Notes under the pieces: generated by a model
Databases searched by the model: none
What the model was told of the DNA's origin: nothing
The model's input: the letters and a program-made list of their open reading frames with translations, nothing else
NCBI GenBank assembly: GCA_038277395.1
Contig: CM076193.1
Span: forward strand, 90,845,583 to 90,909,582
DNA from: Dryocosmus kuriphilus
Taxonomy: Eukaryota; Arthropoda; Insecta; Hymenoptera; Cynipidae
Direction of reading: 5' to 3'
DNA: 64,000 bases
In this document: positions 44,420 to 55,797 of the stretch, piece by piece
Layout: every line of letters begins with the position of its first letter
Numbering within the stretch: the stretch's first letter is position 1
Made by a program: the position numbers and the translations under genes

Positions 44420-45079
44420 TTACATCTGGTCCGCCGCTACCAGCATTAGAAAATTAGATACGGATAAATTAGCATGATTCATAGCCTCTTTCAACTTATC
44501 CAGAATGATTTCACTTGTAGCACTTCCAATGAAAAAGGTTTCCAAATGTTGAAAAACGATAGCTTGCTTCTCTTTGGACCAATATCTCACAGAGGTTTGG
44601 AGTTCCTTTTGTCCAGCAGAATTCGTCGTTTCGTCATATAAAAGACTAAAAAACGAGTCTACCATGTATTTATGTTGGACAGACCTAAAGTCGGGAGCCA
44701 CGGCATAATTTAGAAGATATGTAGCTTTAGTGCGACCAAGAGTAAAATTCTCGGTGATTTCATTTACACCGAACATAGATTGAAAAATATTTTTCAAGTC
44801 AACACACGAAGCAGCACTGAAATCAGCAGCTACACACTTCATAGTCCATATTACCTCTGCCCTTGTTGTTTGATCACGAACGCTGTAGATTTGAATGGTG
44901 CTTGGAAATTTTGTCATCACAGAAGACGAGACGTTTGGCTCTGATGTTGCACATTTTATCCTCAACTGAGATGTTCCTTGTTGATCAATGACATTTTTCT
45001 TGTGCTTGTTTGTCGCAGCATGTTGAACGATAGTCTGCAATTCCTTACGAGTAACTACAATTCTGGAACACCACCACAT
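44420..45079 (-). pseudogene. hAT transposase N-terminal part
   Basis: QHAATNKHKKNV is the end of a BED-like finger. A sequence like FSDHEVSYKVC just upstream (45120-45085) may hold the finger's first cysteines in a shifted frame. Then CVDLKNIFQSMF, FSLLYDETTNSAGQKELQ with the first catalytic aspartate (DETTN) and TFFIGSATSEIILDKL. Frame breaks at both ends. Confidence 0.85.
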
Positions 45080-45109
45080 ACTTTGTAGGAAACTTCATGA
45101 TCGCTAAAC

Positions 45110-46440
45110 TTGACTGCCCAATCTTTCACCTTACAGCCTTGTAAATGTAAATAAGTAGATAACTCAATAAGATGACAAAATTAAATCAGATGTAGAAAAG
45201 AATTTGCAAATTTACAAAATGTCTGTAGACCAGATACTTTAAAGCAATTAAAAAATGAAATAATTCCTCAGCTTTATTCAAAAATAATTTTTTTCTATTT
45301 ATTTAATTTGAAAAATGATATGTATAGCGCAAAATTCAAAACCTTATATTTGTTAGGAAAATCAAAATTACAACAGGTGAAATTATCAACATGCTAATTT
45401 CAATTTTAGGATTTTTTATATGCCTTATAATGGTAAAACGATTTTTTTCAGCGTAAAAGGTATTATTTGAAAATTGTTTGTAAACTTCTAAAAAACGTTA
45501 TTAATTCGCTCGTTAAAAATTAAGTCATAGAATTCGTTTGGCTATTGCTTAAAAATTTAGCTTTGTTAAATTCGAGTTCTTATTCTTGTGTCAGGAAATA
45601 TAATGCTGCGTAAATAAACATTTTTCGAAAGAAATATTAATTATTAAAATATCTAATTAACTTGTTTAAAGATCTAATTTTTTGAATCATAAACTTTTGA
45701 AAAAGTGCAATAAAAATTGGTAAATTGTGTGACTCAAGAACTTTATGTATCGTATAATTATATTTCCTGAAAGTGAAAGCGCATACAAACTTTTTGATCA
45801 GATAAAAAAATTTTATGAATTGATATTTAAGAACACAGCATTTTTTTCTGGAAATTTTTTAATACGATTTAAGTAATATTTTTAATAAATAAGGTCTTGT
45901 ATTTTGTGACAATACATTTTTTAAGCTAAATAAATTTTTAGAACAACTTCTGTCGCTTTCACTGAATTTTATGTAAAAAATTATCTATGAAGAAAACCAT
46001 CTACATCCGAAGATTCGATCACTTTACTTGCATGGTAAAAAAAGCTCCCATGAAACAAAAATACTCTTGTTCGAGAAAATAAGTTAGAGATATAGGGGGT
46101 TCCCAGGAAAGCCAAACTAACTTTATTTTCTCAGGGGCAAAGGAAATAACATTTTCTGAACTTATATTTTTAACTAAATAATGTTTTCAAACCATAAAAC
46201 TCTTGGAAGAGGACAGAATCTATTATTAAAAACCTTAAAATCGAGGGGATTTGGGAAATAACATTCGCTTCTGGTTATGAGAAAAGCAAAGTATGTTCGT
46301 AAATTAAAATAGTACTAGTATAAATACATATTTTAGGTATATTTGATTAATACATATTTAGTTTTACTTTACATACCTGTGGTGTGATGTTGAAATTTTG
46401 TACCATCACAATAATTTTATTAAAATCTAAATGTCGAAGA
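45110..46440. other. AT-rich interior of the hAT element, no gene
   Basis: Very AT-rich with no frame of note. GTGTGATG...CATCACA at 46381-46409 can form a hairpin. Confidence 0.4.
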
Positions 46441-48660
46441 AACAGTCTCTAGCTTTCGACACCTCGGGTATATTTGGCACTCCATGACGTTATTGTATTT
46501 TTAGCTTAAGTTAAGGTAGGGTAATTTTGGTCGCCTTTTACTTTTTGTACGTAATCATTCCGAGGATTTACGCGGTCTTGAGTGGAGAGACTCAAAATTC
46601 ATTCATCTCGTGGCGTCATCGAATAGAATTCGCTGTCACCTCCTTTGTTAAGCTAGGTTTCTACTGTCCAGAGACCTTCATTTCACTTTCTTCAGGATAG
46701 TCCTAGTTTCGCCGAGTTTCTACTACTGATAGTCCAAGATCCTAGGCAAGTTCCGGGTGCGGGCGTAATCAAGAGAATTACCCTGAAGTTCGCTACATGA
46801 ACAGGTAATTTTGTTTCAAATTTATCGTTAAGGGCTATCCTTTATCAAAATTAAGGATAAGCCCAGGGCGAGGTGACCAGAAAGTCCGTCAGTGGACAGG
46901 CATCTCCGCCAAATTATCGTATCGGGCGAAATGACCACAAAGTCCGTCAGTGGACAGGTATTTCCGCCAAAATCATCGTGTCGGAGAAATAGTACTAATG
47001 CCTGTATGTTTCTCAATATTGTTCGAGGGTTGTATGGAAAACCACCCTACATCTACCGGCCGCAAGGTTCCATCCACCAATCCTCGCCTAGGAGTCCAAC
47101 CATCCCTTAAAGACTTCGAATCCCGTTGTTCGGGTTCCTACCAAGAAGAATTTACGCCTAAGGATACAGCCAATCAACGGGAAGGAAGGAAGGACGTGAG
47201 GAGAAGTTACGACAGCGACGCAGACCAGCGAAGATGTGGTGTCAATCTCTCTCTCGGCCGCAGCAACCTATACATTAGAGTCCCGTGCGCTACTATCTCT
47301 CTCTTCTCTGCTTTCACCGGTCAATCCCCTCTCTTTGTAATCGCTGCCGCTTGCTCGTTCCACAGACAGTCTCGTTCTGTGAGCCTGAGGTGTGTAGGTG
47401 TGTCGACAGTTTTAAGATTTTGACCAGAAGCAGTTTTGAAGATTTTAAGATAGGATTTCGATCCTTACGTGATTTAGCCAAGCCTCTTTGGTTGTTTTAT
47501 ATTTTAGATTACTCCATGGCTAAATTACTTTTAATTTTTGGTGTGCTTTTCTTTTAAAATTGTAATAGTGTATTTTGATCTGCCTATATGTTATTGACCC
47601 CGCTTTTTCAGAGTGTAATATCAGTTTTGTTCCCCTTTAAAATTGTAATTCCTTTTGAACGCGGCGTATTTTGACACATTTTTCCGGACTCTATCGACCT
47701 TGACATATTTCCGCATGTGAGTAATTCCCCAGCGCTTCAGCTTCGTGATTTCATTTGTGTACATTCGACCTTCTGTCGCATAGAATATACGTTGACTAGA
47801 GCTTATATCCCTTTAAGAAGTCTCGATCGAATTTAATTTAGGAAATTTCCTTGTTGTTTCACGATGTAATTCTTTTGATTTTCCCCTTTTATTCTGTATC
47901 TAGTACCGACACTCCCTCGGCAATTATTCTAATTATTCTAAATTTTGCCAAGATTATCTTCTCGGGTAATATTATCGATCTGTTCTCCGTTGACCCTCTA
48001 GACCTTGACGTAGCTTTTAATCCCGCTATATTCTAATTCTGTAATTTTGTGTATATTCTAGACCTCCTTTTTTTTTAGTTAAATTAAAAATTGTTTCGAT
48101 CTTCTATTCTTTAAGACCTCCCAACCAGTTTAATTTAAGAATTCCCTCTTTGTTATTGACCAATGTATTTCTCAGGTTATCTCCTAAGCTGTTATATTAG
48201 CGACCCTCTCCTCCTTCATTTATTTGTAGACTCACTAGTGTATTATATTATCATTGTTGTTATTATTTAGTCTAAAATAGACCTGTCATTCTCACATAAC
48301 TCCTGTAATATCTTCTCGGCTTGATACAGTTATTAATAAATTGTCAATTTTATTTTGCATATTTAAATGGGTCTTGCCAAATATTTATTCGAACACCCCT
48401 TCTACCTTATAACTGAGCTAGCTGTTTCTTTTTGATTTCTCTGAACTTTTCTTGGGTGTTATCACTTCTCGCATCGTAATGAATTATCGTTTCTTATCGT
48501 TTAGGGTTTGAAAGTATTTTAGTTTGTCACAACTCGAGTTTGGGGCTATGGACAATTAGCCTGGTGGCCCTCGTTTGCCTGTTACCCGATCACAGCGGTT
48601 AACTCCTGTTCATTTGTTTTTATTATTAAAATTCATAATTTCATAATATAATGAGCAAGA
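46440..48660. other. GC-richer block inside the hAT, possibly a further LTR-type insertion
   Basis: Composition differs from both sides. A ~59-bp unit AAAGTCCGTCAGTGGACAGG is duplicated at 46883 and 46940. Around 47200-47330 the layout (TATACATTAGAG, then CTCTCTCTTC) resembles an LTR promoter, and a T-rich region follows. I could not find matching ends or a target duplication. ORFs at 46828-47557 show no family features. Confidence 0.35.
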
Positions 48661-48894
48661 TAAGTCACGAAAACATCTAATCGTCGACTCTCCTGCAGTC
48701 GGTAACAGCTCAAACGGTAACGGCTAAGTCGATAAAAAAGGATGAGAACTTTTTAAAAAGGGTGTAAACTTTTTAAAAAATTGGTATTAACTTTAAAAAA
48801 ATGACTATAGTGACTTTTTCTTTAAAAAATGACTAAAAAGTGATTTGAAAAAAAAGTGACTAATCTAATATTAAGTGACTGAGTGGCAGCCCTG

Positions 48895-49380
48895 AATTAC
48901 GGTTATCTGACTCGTAAAATTGTGAAAAAGTTGCTGGACAGATATCTGAGTAAGGTAATATTATTTCCTGAAGGGTGCCTTTGTTGGCAGCTGATTTTAC
49001 CAAATTATCAGCATTTTCGTTACCAATTATTCCTTTGTGACAAGGGATCCAAACAAGGGAGATATTGAGGTCATTGTTTTTTGCTATGAACATGAGATTA
49101 CGAATTTTGTGAATAAGATAGAATGTAGATGGTGATGAGTGGGAAGATTGAAAGACTTGTAGAACGCTTTCTGAGTCCGACAAGATAGCCGATGACGAAA
49201 TTTCGTTTTTCAAAATAAGTTAATTGCTTCACAAATAGCAAGAGCCTCCGCTGTATATTAAGGCGTGTCAAGAGATTAAGAATTTTAGGTTTAGGTCCCA
49301 GTTGGATGAATAAATAGACTAACCAACGAAAGATTTTTAAAACTTTGAACCGGCTGTGAAAAACTGAATTGGGTTGCAAA
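48895..49380 (-). pseudogene. Jockey-like LINE RNase H fragment
   Basis: On -: AILSDSESVLQVFQ, then LNISLVWIPCHKGIIGNENA with D next, and LVKSAANKG. This is the RNase HI domain seen in Jockey/I-type LINEs (DS..VL...W.P.H.GI.GNE.AD). The frame is cut at 48894 by the hAT end; the codons after SDNRN already belong to the hAT. Upstream pieces to 49380 are in other frames. Confidence 0.8.
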
Positions 49381-49765
49381 ATTTCCTAGATATAAGATTG
49401 GAAACGAATAGAATAAAATTATAATGTGATTGTATACCTAGAACATTAAGATGGTGGATTAGACTTGTGACGATGTGTTACGTCACGACGCCCCCCAGGC
49501 TTCGAACTACGACCATACCGATATATATATTATGCCAGTGTACGTCACCACGCCGGCACGAGCGAACGTGCCATCCCTACCCCACAGGGTAACCAGTGCG
49601 CCGACGCGACCCACGGCTCGCGTCGTTATAAGCACGAGCGAGACGTGGATCGTGGCACTTCACTCGGTGCGTCCAGTCGAGCTGACTCGACTGGCCTCAA
49701 CGAGAAGAAGATGCACTGGTTCCTCTATGGAAGGGTACACCCGTGGTAGAGTTTACCGAGCGACC

Positions 49766-49791
49766 AGACGACGACGACGACGACGACGACG
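49766..49791 (+). repeat. (GAC)n microsatellite
   Basis: About eight GAC triplets within the solo LTR. Confidence 0.9.
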
Positions 49792-49814
49792 TACGTACCG
49801 ACCCCCCTATCCTC

Positions 49815-50450
49815 ACCCCCCAGTCCCTACCTGGAGAAACCGACGCATCCGCAGATGGACGGGCACACCCGTGGTCTGGCTCATGCGACACAGAGGACGT
49901 GCACTAGGTACCCCCTAGGCACCCCTCTGTCCGGCTACCCTTACCCCCCGATCCCTACCTGGAGAAACCGACGCATCCGCAGATGGACGGGCACACCCGT
50001 GGTCTAGCTCATGCGACACAGAGGACGTGCACTAGGTACCCCCTAGGCACCCCTCTGTCCGGCTATCCTTACCCCCCGATCCCTACCTGGAGAAACCGAC
50101 GCATCCGCAGATGGACGGGCACACCCGTGGTCTAGCTCATGCGACACAGAGGACGTGCACTAGGTACCCCCTAGGCACCCCTCTGTCCGGCTATCCTCAC
50201 CCCCCAGTCCCTACCTGGAGAAACCGACGCATCCGCAGATGGACGGGCACACCCGTGGTCTGGCTCATGCGACACAGAGGACGTGCACTAGGTACCCCCT
50301 AGGCACCCCTCTGTCCGGCTATCCTTACCCCCCGATCCCTACCTGGAGAAACCGACGCATCCGCATATGGACGGGCACACCCGTGGTCTGGCTCATGCGA
50401 CACAGAGGACGTGCAATAGGTACCCCTAGGCACCCCTCTGTCCGGCTATC
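49815..50450 (+). repeat. 128-bp minisatellite inside solo LTR
   Basis: Five units with CCCTACCTGGAGAAACCGAC at 49824, 49953, 50081, 50209 and 50337. Each holds GGACGGGCACACCCGTGGTC and the palindromic-looking GGTACCCCCTAGG. Units differ by a few bases. Confidence 0.9.
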
Positions 50451-51166
50451 CTACCCCGACCCGCGGACCAGTGACAGACAAGTGACCGAAACACACGCAC
50501 ATGGACGGACGCCCTCCAGGGGCCCGCTCGCGCACCGCGGGGACCGCGACCTGGATCCGACAAGCCGCATCCCTGACCTCCGAAAACCACCGCACCGACG
50601 CGCGATTGCGCGTACCCATCGTGGCCCCAGGACTCATGCCCCACCCACCTGTACTTTACCGCAAGGGGGAGTCCCGGGTCCACCACGATCCGTATAAACA
50701 CCGCCATCTGAGATACCGCTCTATTGGGACCCGAAATTAATCTGTTACAGAATCGACCGACGAGGAGGGGCATCGACACAATCGCCCGCGACCGCCGCCG
50801 ACATGAGGCCCTCACGACGTCTAAACCTAACGATACGCACACACACACACGCACATCGGCGTGCGGGAACACGCTCAGTTTTATATTCACTCACACACAC
50901 ACACCGATAACATTATGTTCACACTCGCCTGCGCTCGCCGACGCACACCACCACACACAATCACCCGTCCACACACTCATTCACACGAACACCCTCTTAG
51001 AGATGTACACTTATAGGTCAATAAATGTCGTATTCTTGTTACTAGATCATACACACCGTTGTTATCACTGTCTTGACCCTTACCCCCACACCCTACCCTG
51101 GTTTAGACTGAGCGATCCACTAGGGGGACTTGGAGAAATCTGAGGCGGGAAAAAGGCAGCGTTACA

Positions 51167-51577
51167 GACTACTAGAAATGTCTTACTATAGGTTAACAAA
51201 GAGGTGTTACGTGAGGCTGCTCCAGCTGAACACCTTAAAGTCAAATAAAATACAATTAACAATTCAACTAGAAAACATCCTATCAAATCTAGGCTTTGAA
51301 CCGCCTTTCTAAGTCAGAACTCAGAATATGCAAAGGATAATTTTGAGAAAATTTCAAACAAAGAAATACGACCTTTTATTAATGGTCACACACAGAGTGC
51401 GGAGAGACGGAGGCTTATGCAAAGTGATGTGGAGAACAAACTAGGGACAGCATACTTAGAGCTCAAATTCATTCTCGAGAGAAAATGTCACACTTTGAGT
51501 TCAAAGATGAATATAGAACATCACAATAAGATTGATAACACTTTAACTGGCCAACTCGATAGGGTGATTGGTTTGGG
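51167..51577 (+). pseudogene. Unknown ORF, 5' portion (split by two insertions)
   Basis: I do not recognise the protein. Removing the solo LTR (one GACT kept) leaves a frame WWIRLLEMSYYRLTKRCY continuing to about 51310. A one-base shift leads to YAKDNFEKISNKEIRPFING, MQSDVENKLGTAYLELKFIL and DRVIGLGM. The frame then meets the P-like element and resumes at 53581. Composition is non-repetitive and charged. It may be an old gene, a pseudogene or an older mobile element. Confidence 0.45.
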
Positions 51578-52242
51578 CATGGAGAATAGACATAAGGAGA
51601 CTAAACTGTAATGCATGGACTTCAACGAAAACGTGCACTTTTTTGTTGCCAGAAGTACGAAGTAGTGTACGAAATTTCCATACGAGGCGCGCCACTCGCA
51701 CTTAAAAAAGAAATATGGCCATACGTTTCAGTTTGTCAACATAGCATCATAACCTTTAAAGTATTGCGATGGCTATTACCCTATTACTTTCTATTTTAAG
51801 ACACTGTAGTACTTGCATAATTTACAACCATTAAATATTTCTCTACATTCGTTTCAAATCAAGTAACTATATGTTTTTTATATTTACTTTTTTCACCTAC
51901 TTAGAAGTAGCAAAAACTTTATAATAATTTTATTTTTTTCATTTTTCATTTGTGGTTATATTTATACCAGCTTTCTCATACTTTACGTTTCTCATCCACA
52001 CAAAACAGTCATTTTTACACTTATGTAGTTTAATAAATATAAATTGCCTACCTCCTTCATTTTCTATTAAGTACATTTATACACTGTCACTAGAATTCAT
52101 TAATAATACTGACTATTTTAATAAAACTGGCTTGAACTGCCTAGAAAAACCAAAAAAATATATATTTAAAACAATATCAGCCATGTTTCTTTTTCAGGTG
52201 CCAGTGGCGCGCATCGTATGGGATGTTCGAACAAACTTCGTA

Positions 52243-53509
52243 CAGTCTTCTCCACAAGAAAGAATACACGTTTTCTCGAAAAGTTTTAAAGATTTTTGTT
52301 CGTTTCTTTATAGGCCTAACTGTACGTTTCAAGGGCAAGAGCGGAACCACCGACTTGGTTCAGTCTCATTCGAAGTGTCGGATAATGAACAAGTTTGCGC
52401 AATGAGTGCAGTATACGCTAAACGGTTCGAAGCTGTGTTTTTGTGCAGCAATGCACACGGACCAAAACTTTCATACTCAGCTGCTGCTAAAATGCTTAAA
52501 AAGTCTAAGTACTTCATGCAAAAGTGGGTGGAGCGATATAGGGACACAAAAGCTGTTGATGATCTTCCAGGAAAAGGAGAAACGCGAGCAACGTCCAGCA
52601 AGGAGGATAAGGGGATCATCGCACTATTCAAGCGCAACCCCACTCTACGGCTGCGCGAAGCCAAATCTAAGATAGCGGAGAAGGGATTAGACGTTAGTAT
52701 AAACACTATAAGACGCAGATTAGCTGAGACAAACATGCAGTACCGTAGCATGAGGCAGAAACCCCTGCTCTCAGAAGTGCACATGCAAAAACGGCTGTCA
52801 TGGGCTATGGAAAATAATGATCGCGATTGGTCAAATGTGATTTTTTCCGACGAAGCATCCTTTTGGGCGTGGGTTCCAATAAAACGTGCCTGATCAGGCA
52901 AAGGTGAGCGGTTCCTCCAGCGAACTGTTAAACACCCAGTAAAGATCCATGTTTGGGGACGCTTCTCACAGCGCGGTTTTGGCTGTTTAGAGCTGTTCAC
53001 TGAGAACCTGAACGCGGAAAAAATGGTCAAAATCTACAAGCATGGTCTTCTGAGGTCTGCAGAAAAGATGTTTGGAGCCAATAATGAGGTTTGGATCCTT
53101 CAAGAGGACAACGATCCCAAACATTGCAGTCGCCTTTGCAAGAACTGGAAAGCTGAAAATGGCGTCGTCACCTTGGCCTGGCCTTCACAATCTCCTGATG
53201 CCAATCCGATTGAAAATGTGTGGAGTGTCGTTAAGAGAAAACTTGCAGGAAGGCGTGTATTCACCCTCAAGCAGCTCTCTCGACGAATTAGAGAGGTGTG
53301 GTGCTCTCTATCTTTAGAATATGCTGAAAAATTAGTCGAGAGCATGCCCAGAAGATGCCAGGCCATTATCGAGAATAATGGCGATTGGACCATTTATTAA
53401 GGTAGGTCCTCCCTAATTTTTAAAGCGTTTTTTCATGCCAAAAAAGAAAAATAAAGTTTTATTTAAAACTTTTCGAGAAAACGCGTATTCTTTCTTGTGG
53501 AACAGACTG
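52243..53509 (+). mobile_element. Tc1-family transposon, 1267 bp
   Basis: Inverted ends CAGTCTTCTCCACAAGAAAG (left) and CTTTCTTGTGGAACAGACTG (right) extend about 45 bases and include CGTTTTCTCGAAAAGTTTTA. TA flanks both sides (52241-52242, 53510-53511), the expected duplication. One transposase gene fills the element. The insertion interrupts the right terminal repeat of the P-like MITE; the two halves read continuously across the TA. Confidence 0.93.
52402..53400 (+). CDS. Tc1 transposase (one in-frame TGA)
   Basis: 332 codons, the usual Tc1 length. The N-terminal paired-like helix-turn-helix has SYSAAAKMLKKSKYFMQKWV. Then comes RLREAKSKIAEKGLDVSINT, then IRRRLAE. The DD34E catalytic domain has IFSDEASFWAW (first D), LQEDNDPKH (second D) and NPIENVWSVVKRKL (E, 34 residues after the second D). 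TGA at 52891-52893, after PIKRA, is the only break; the same frame continues to TAA at 53398-53400. So it is nearly intact but inactive unless read through. Confidence 0.92.
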
Positions 53510-53580
53510 TACTTCTGGCAACAGAAAAGTGCACATTTTCGGATACACTAGCTTGGTCTCCTTATGTCTATTCTCCATGG

Positions 53581-53695
53581 GGTTGGGCATGGGCGGCACT
53601 CGAAATAAAACGATGTTCTGGTCGAAAGACCTGGATTGTGTACGATATCATCAAATGGTACTGACACAAGCTGAGAACTGCATAACACTACGTAT
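53581..53695 (+). pseudogene. Unknown ORF, 3' portion
   Basis: Directly after the P-like element the frame LGMGGTRNKTMFWSKDLDC continues with VRYHQMVLTQAENC and stops at TAA. Together with 51167-51577 it restores one frame across the insertion (…VIGLGM|GGTRNK…). The codons at the joint come from the duplicated target. Confidence 0.45.
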
Positions 53696-54270
53696 TTAAA
53701 TGAAATCCATAGTCAAAATATTTTGAAGAGATACTTTAAAGTGTCCAGTTGGCCCTTTGAGGGGATGACAACACTGCAATATATTTTCTAAAAATCTGCT
53801 TTAGATAGTATTAAAAATACATCTCGATTTCAAAAATTGTAAAAAATATTCTTTCCATCGTGCTTTGCCATTTTTTTGGTTTTCCTCAAAAACAGTTCAT
53901 CTTAAAAAAAATATTCCCGCCTCGCGGGCACATTCTCATCACTTGGTTTTGTACATTAAATATTAAATATTAAATAAATATTAAATATTGTAATTAAATA
54001 TTGTAGTGAACATTTAAAGAAATTATCATAGAACGAGTTTATACCACGTTGGCTGTTCCTGAATTCGGTGCCGTGTCCGAAAAATAAGGCGTTTGTCTGA
54101 TATTCGTAATATTTTAAACGCTAAACATTTGAAACTGCTAATTTCAAATACGATAATGTCAGCTTGTTTTAAATTTTTCGTGACGCTCGAAATAAACAAC
54201 CTCAGACTAAATATCATAATTATCACTTATAGATCTTTTAAAAAAACAAATAATTTCATAATATTGAAAA
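53696..54270. other. No recognised feature
   Basis: AT-rich. TTAAATATTAAATA words repeat at 53955-54003. Confidence 0.4.
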
Positions 54271-54274
54271 CGAT

Positions 54275-55370
54275 CTAACTTTTTAAATTTTGCTTTAATC
54301 AAAAAATTTCATTGAGATAATTTCTAAATCTATTTGATATCCAATGTAAATGTCGACTGAGTTTTGTTAATCTATTAGGAAAATAGTATTTGCCATTTTA
54401 AAAAAAATTTGAAAATATTGAAAATCATGTAACTTTTTTGGTTTGCATCGAATTTAAAAATATCATTGAGATATTTTGCAATTCTTTTTGTCATCTACCA
54501 GAAACTTTGAGAAAAATGTCTGAAAATCATAAGAAATTTTTTTTTAACTTTTGAAAATGCTCTACATTTTTTAAAATTTGGTTAAATTAACCTGGTTAAA
54601 GAACTTGATCTTGATTTTGAAACCCTAAAAGTTATCTTGTCAACAAGATTAAGATGACCAAAACTTGATGACCTTTCTCACCCTTTCTGTATATACATAC
54701 AGAAAGACAGACAGACACCCCAAAAAATGTTATGATTTTCGGAATCTATCAGTGCCGAAACGTAAAGATCCGTTAAGAACTAGAAATAGAAAATTTGAAC
54801 GATTCCATCGCACTTTCATGAATGAGAATGTAAAAATAGTTCCATAATTCTGAAAATAATCTAACTTTTTAAATTTTGCTTTAATTGAAAAATTTCACAG
54901 AGATAATTTCTAAATCTATTTTATATCTACTGAAAATTTCGATTGAAATTGGTTAAGCCATTAGAAAAAAAGTTTTTTCTATTTTTTGAATATTTTGAAA
55001 ATATTGAAAATCATGTAACTTTTTTAATTTGTATCGATTTGAAAAATGTCATTGAGATAATTTTCGAGTATTTTTATCATCTACCAAAAACTTTGACAAA
55101 GATTTCTGAAAATCATAAGACAATTTTTTTTAATTTTAAGAGTGCTCAAAATTTCATAATTTTTGGTTGGATTAACCTGGTTAACGAACGTAATCTTAAT
55201 TGTGGGACCCGAAAAGTGTATTGGAGGCTGATTTGGCTTGAAAAATCCTTCAAACTTCAACAGTTAGTGAGGCAGACACACAGATAGGCAGACACCGACA
55301 AAATTGTATGATTTTCAGACTCTGTCAGTGTCGAAACGTAAAGATCCTCTCATGAGTGAGAATGTAAAAT
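54275..55370 (+). repeat. Two ~565-bp direct repeat units
   Basis: Both begin with TTTTGCTTTAAT...AAAATTTCA and GAGATAATTTCTAAATC (54288, 54885). Both end with a GACAGACAGACACC-type segment, TATGATTTTC, then GTCAGTG.CGAAACGTAAAG (54710-54770, 55270-55345). The units are diverged. The 3' motif is a common dispersed sequence, probably the tail of a retroelement, but I see no ORF. Confidence 0.6.
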
Positions 55371-55444
55371 TTAATAGATAAAAAATATGTATTTTGTCTT
55401 ATTCTATTATCATAAAATTTGCAAAAATTATGAAAGAGGTCTCG

Positions 55445-55590
55445 AGGAATAATGGGACACTTGAGAGATAAGGTGGATAGGTGGGGTCCTGTGGGTGGCA
55501 GGGTGTACATGGGATAAGGGGGAGTCACGTGGGATAGATGGGCTCCCGTGGGATAAGGGGGGTTCCCAAGGATTGGTGGGGTTCCGAGTA
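55445..55590 (+). repeat. G-rich minisatellite, ~28-35 bp
   Basis: Words such as GTGGGATAAGGGGGAG, GTGGGATAGATGGGCTC and GTGGGATAAGGGGGG recur about five times. Confidence 0.65.
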
Positions 55591-55797
55591 TACAAAGTCA
55601 TTGAGACACAAAGATTCATATTTTCCGGCAAATGAGACATATATATAAAAAAAAAATGTTTCGAGCAAAATATTTGAGATACTTTGTTTGTATGTATAAC
55701 AAGTCGTACGTTTAAAAAAAATCAGTCAGATGAGTGTTTTACTTTTTTAAATCAAACATGGCGATCCTCGAACTATCTACATTTTTTTTCTATATAA

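Larger units (their letters stand above)
42485..48894 (-). mobile_element. Full-length hAT transposon (6.4 kb with inserts)
   Basis: The left end CAGGGCTGCCA is exactly inverted at the right end TGGCAGCCCTG (48884-48894). Flanks TAGTTACG and AATTACGG share TTACG and are compatible with a degraded 8-bp duplication. Just inside both ends, AGTGACTAA / AATGACTAA words recur many times in mirrored orientation, the subterminal transposase-binding motif pattern of hAT elements. The transposase lies at 42723-45100. The right half is unusually long and holds a GC-richer block (46.4-48.6 kb) that looks like a separate insertion. The element sits next to the RNase H region of a LINE. Confidence 0.85.
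49466..51166 (+). mobile_element. 1701-bp solo LTR, same family type as 16302-18435
   Basis: Begins TGTGACG and ends CGTTACA, with GACT directly repeated outside (49462-49465, 51167-51170). AATAAA lies at 51020 and the 3' block CCTGGTTTAGACTGA corresponds to that of the first copy. CA-rich sequence lies before the poly(A) signal, as in the first copy. The main internal minisatellite is a different sequence. No protein gene; the Pro/Arg-rich frames follow the repeat. It splits an unknown ORF. Confidence 0.72.
51578..53580. mobile_element. P-element-like MITE (734 bp without its Tc1 insert)
   Basis: The left end CATGGAGAATAGACATAAGG is inverted at 53561-53580 and the inverted repeat runs about 120 bases (51578-51701 against 52197-52242 plus 53512-53580). 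Flanking octamers GGTTTGGG and GGGTTGGG differ by one base, an 8-bp duplication. CATG at the tip, CATAAGG inside it and 8-bp duplications are features of P elements. There is no transposase. A Tc1 element sits inside the right inverted repeat at a TA. Confidence 0.65.

Noticed and set aside
49475..50890. Pro/Arg-rich frames up to 154 residues
   Set aside because: They follow the 128-bp repeat and GC-rich sequence of a solo LTR on both strands.
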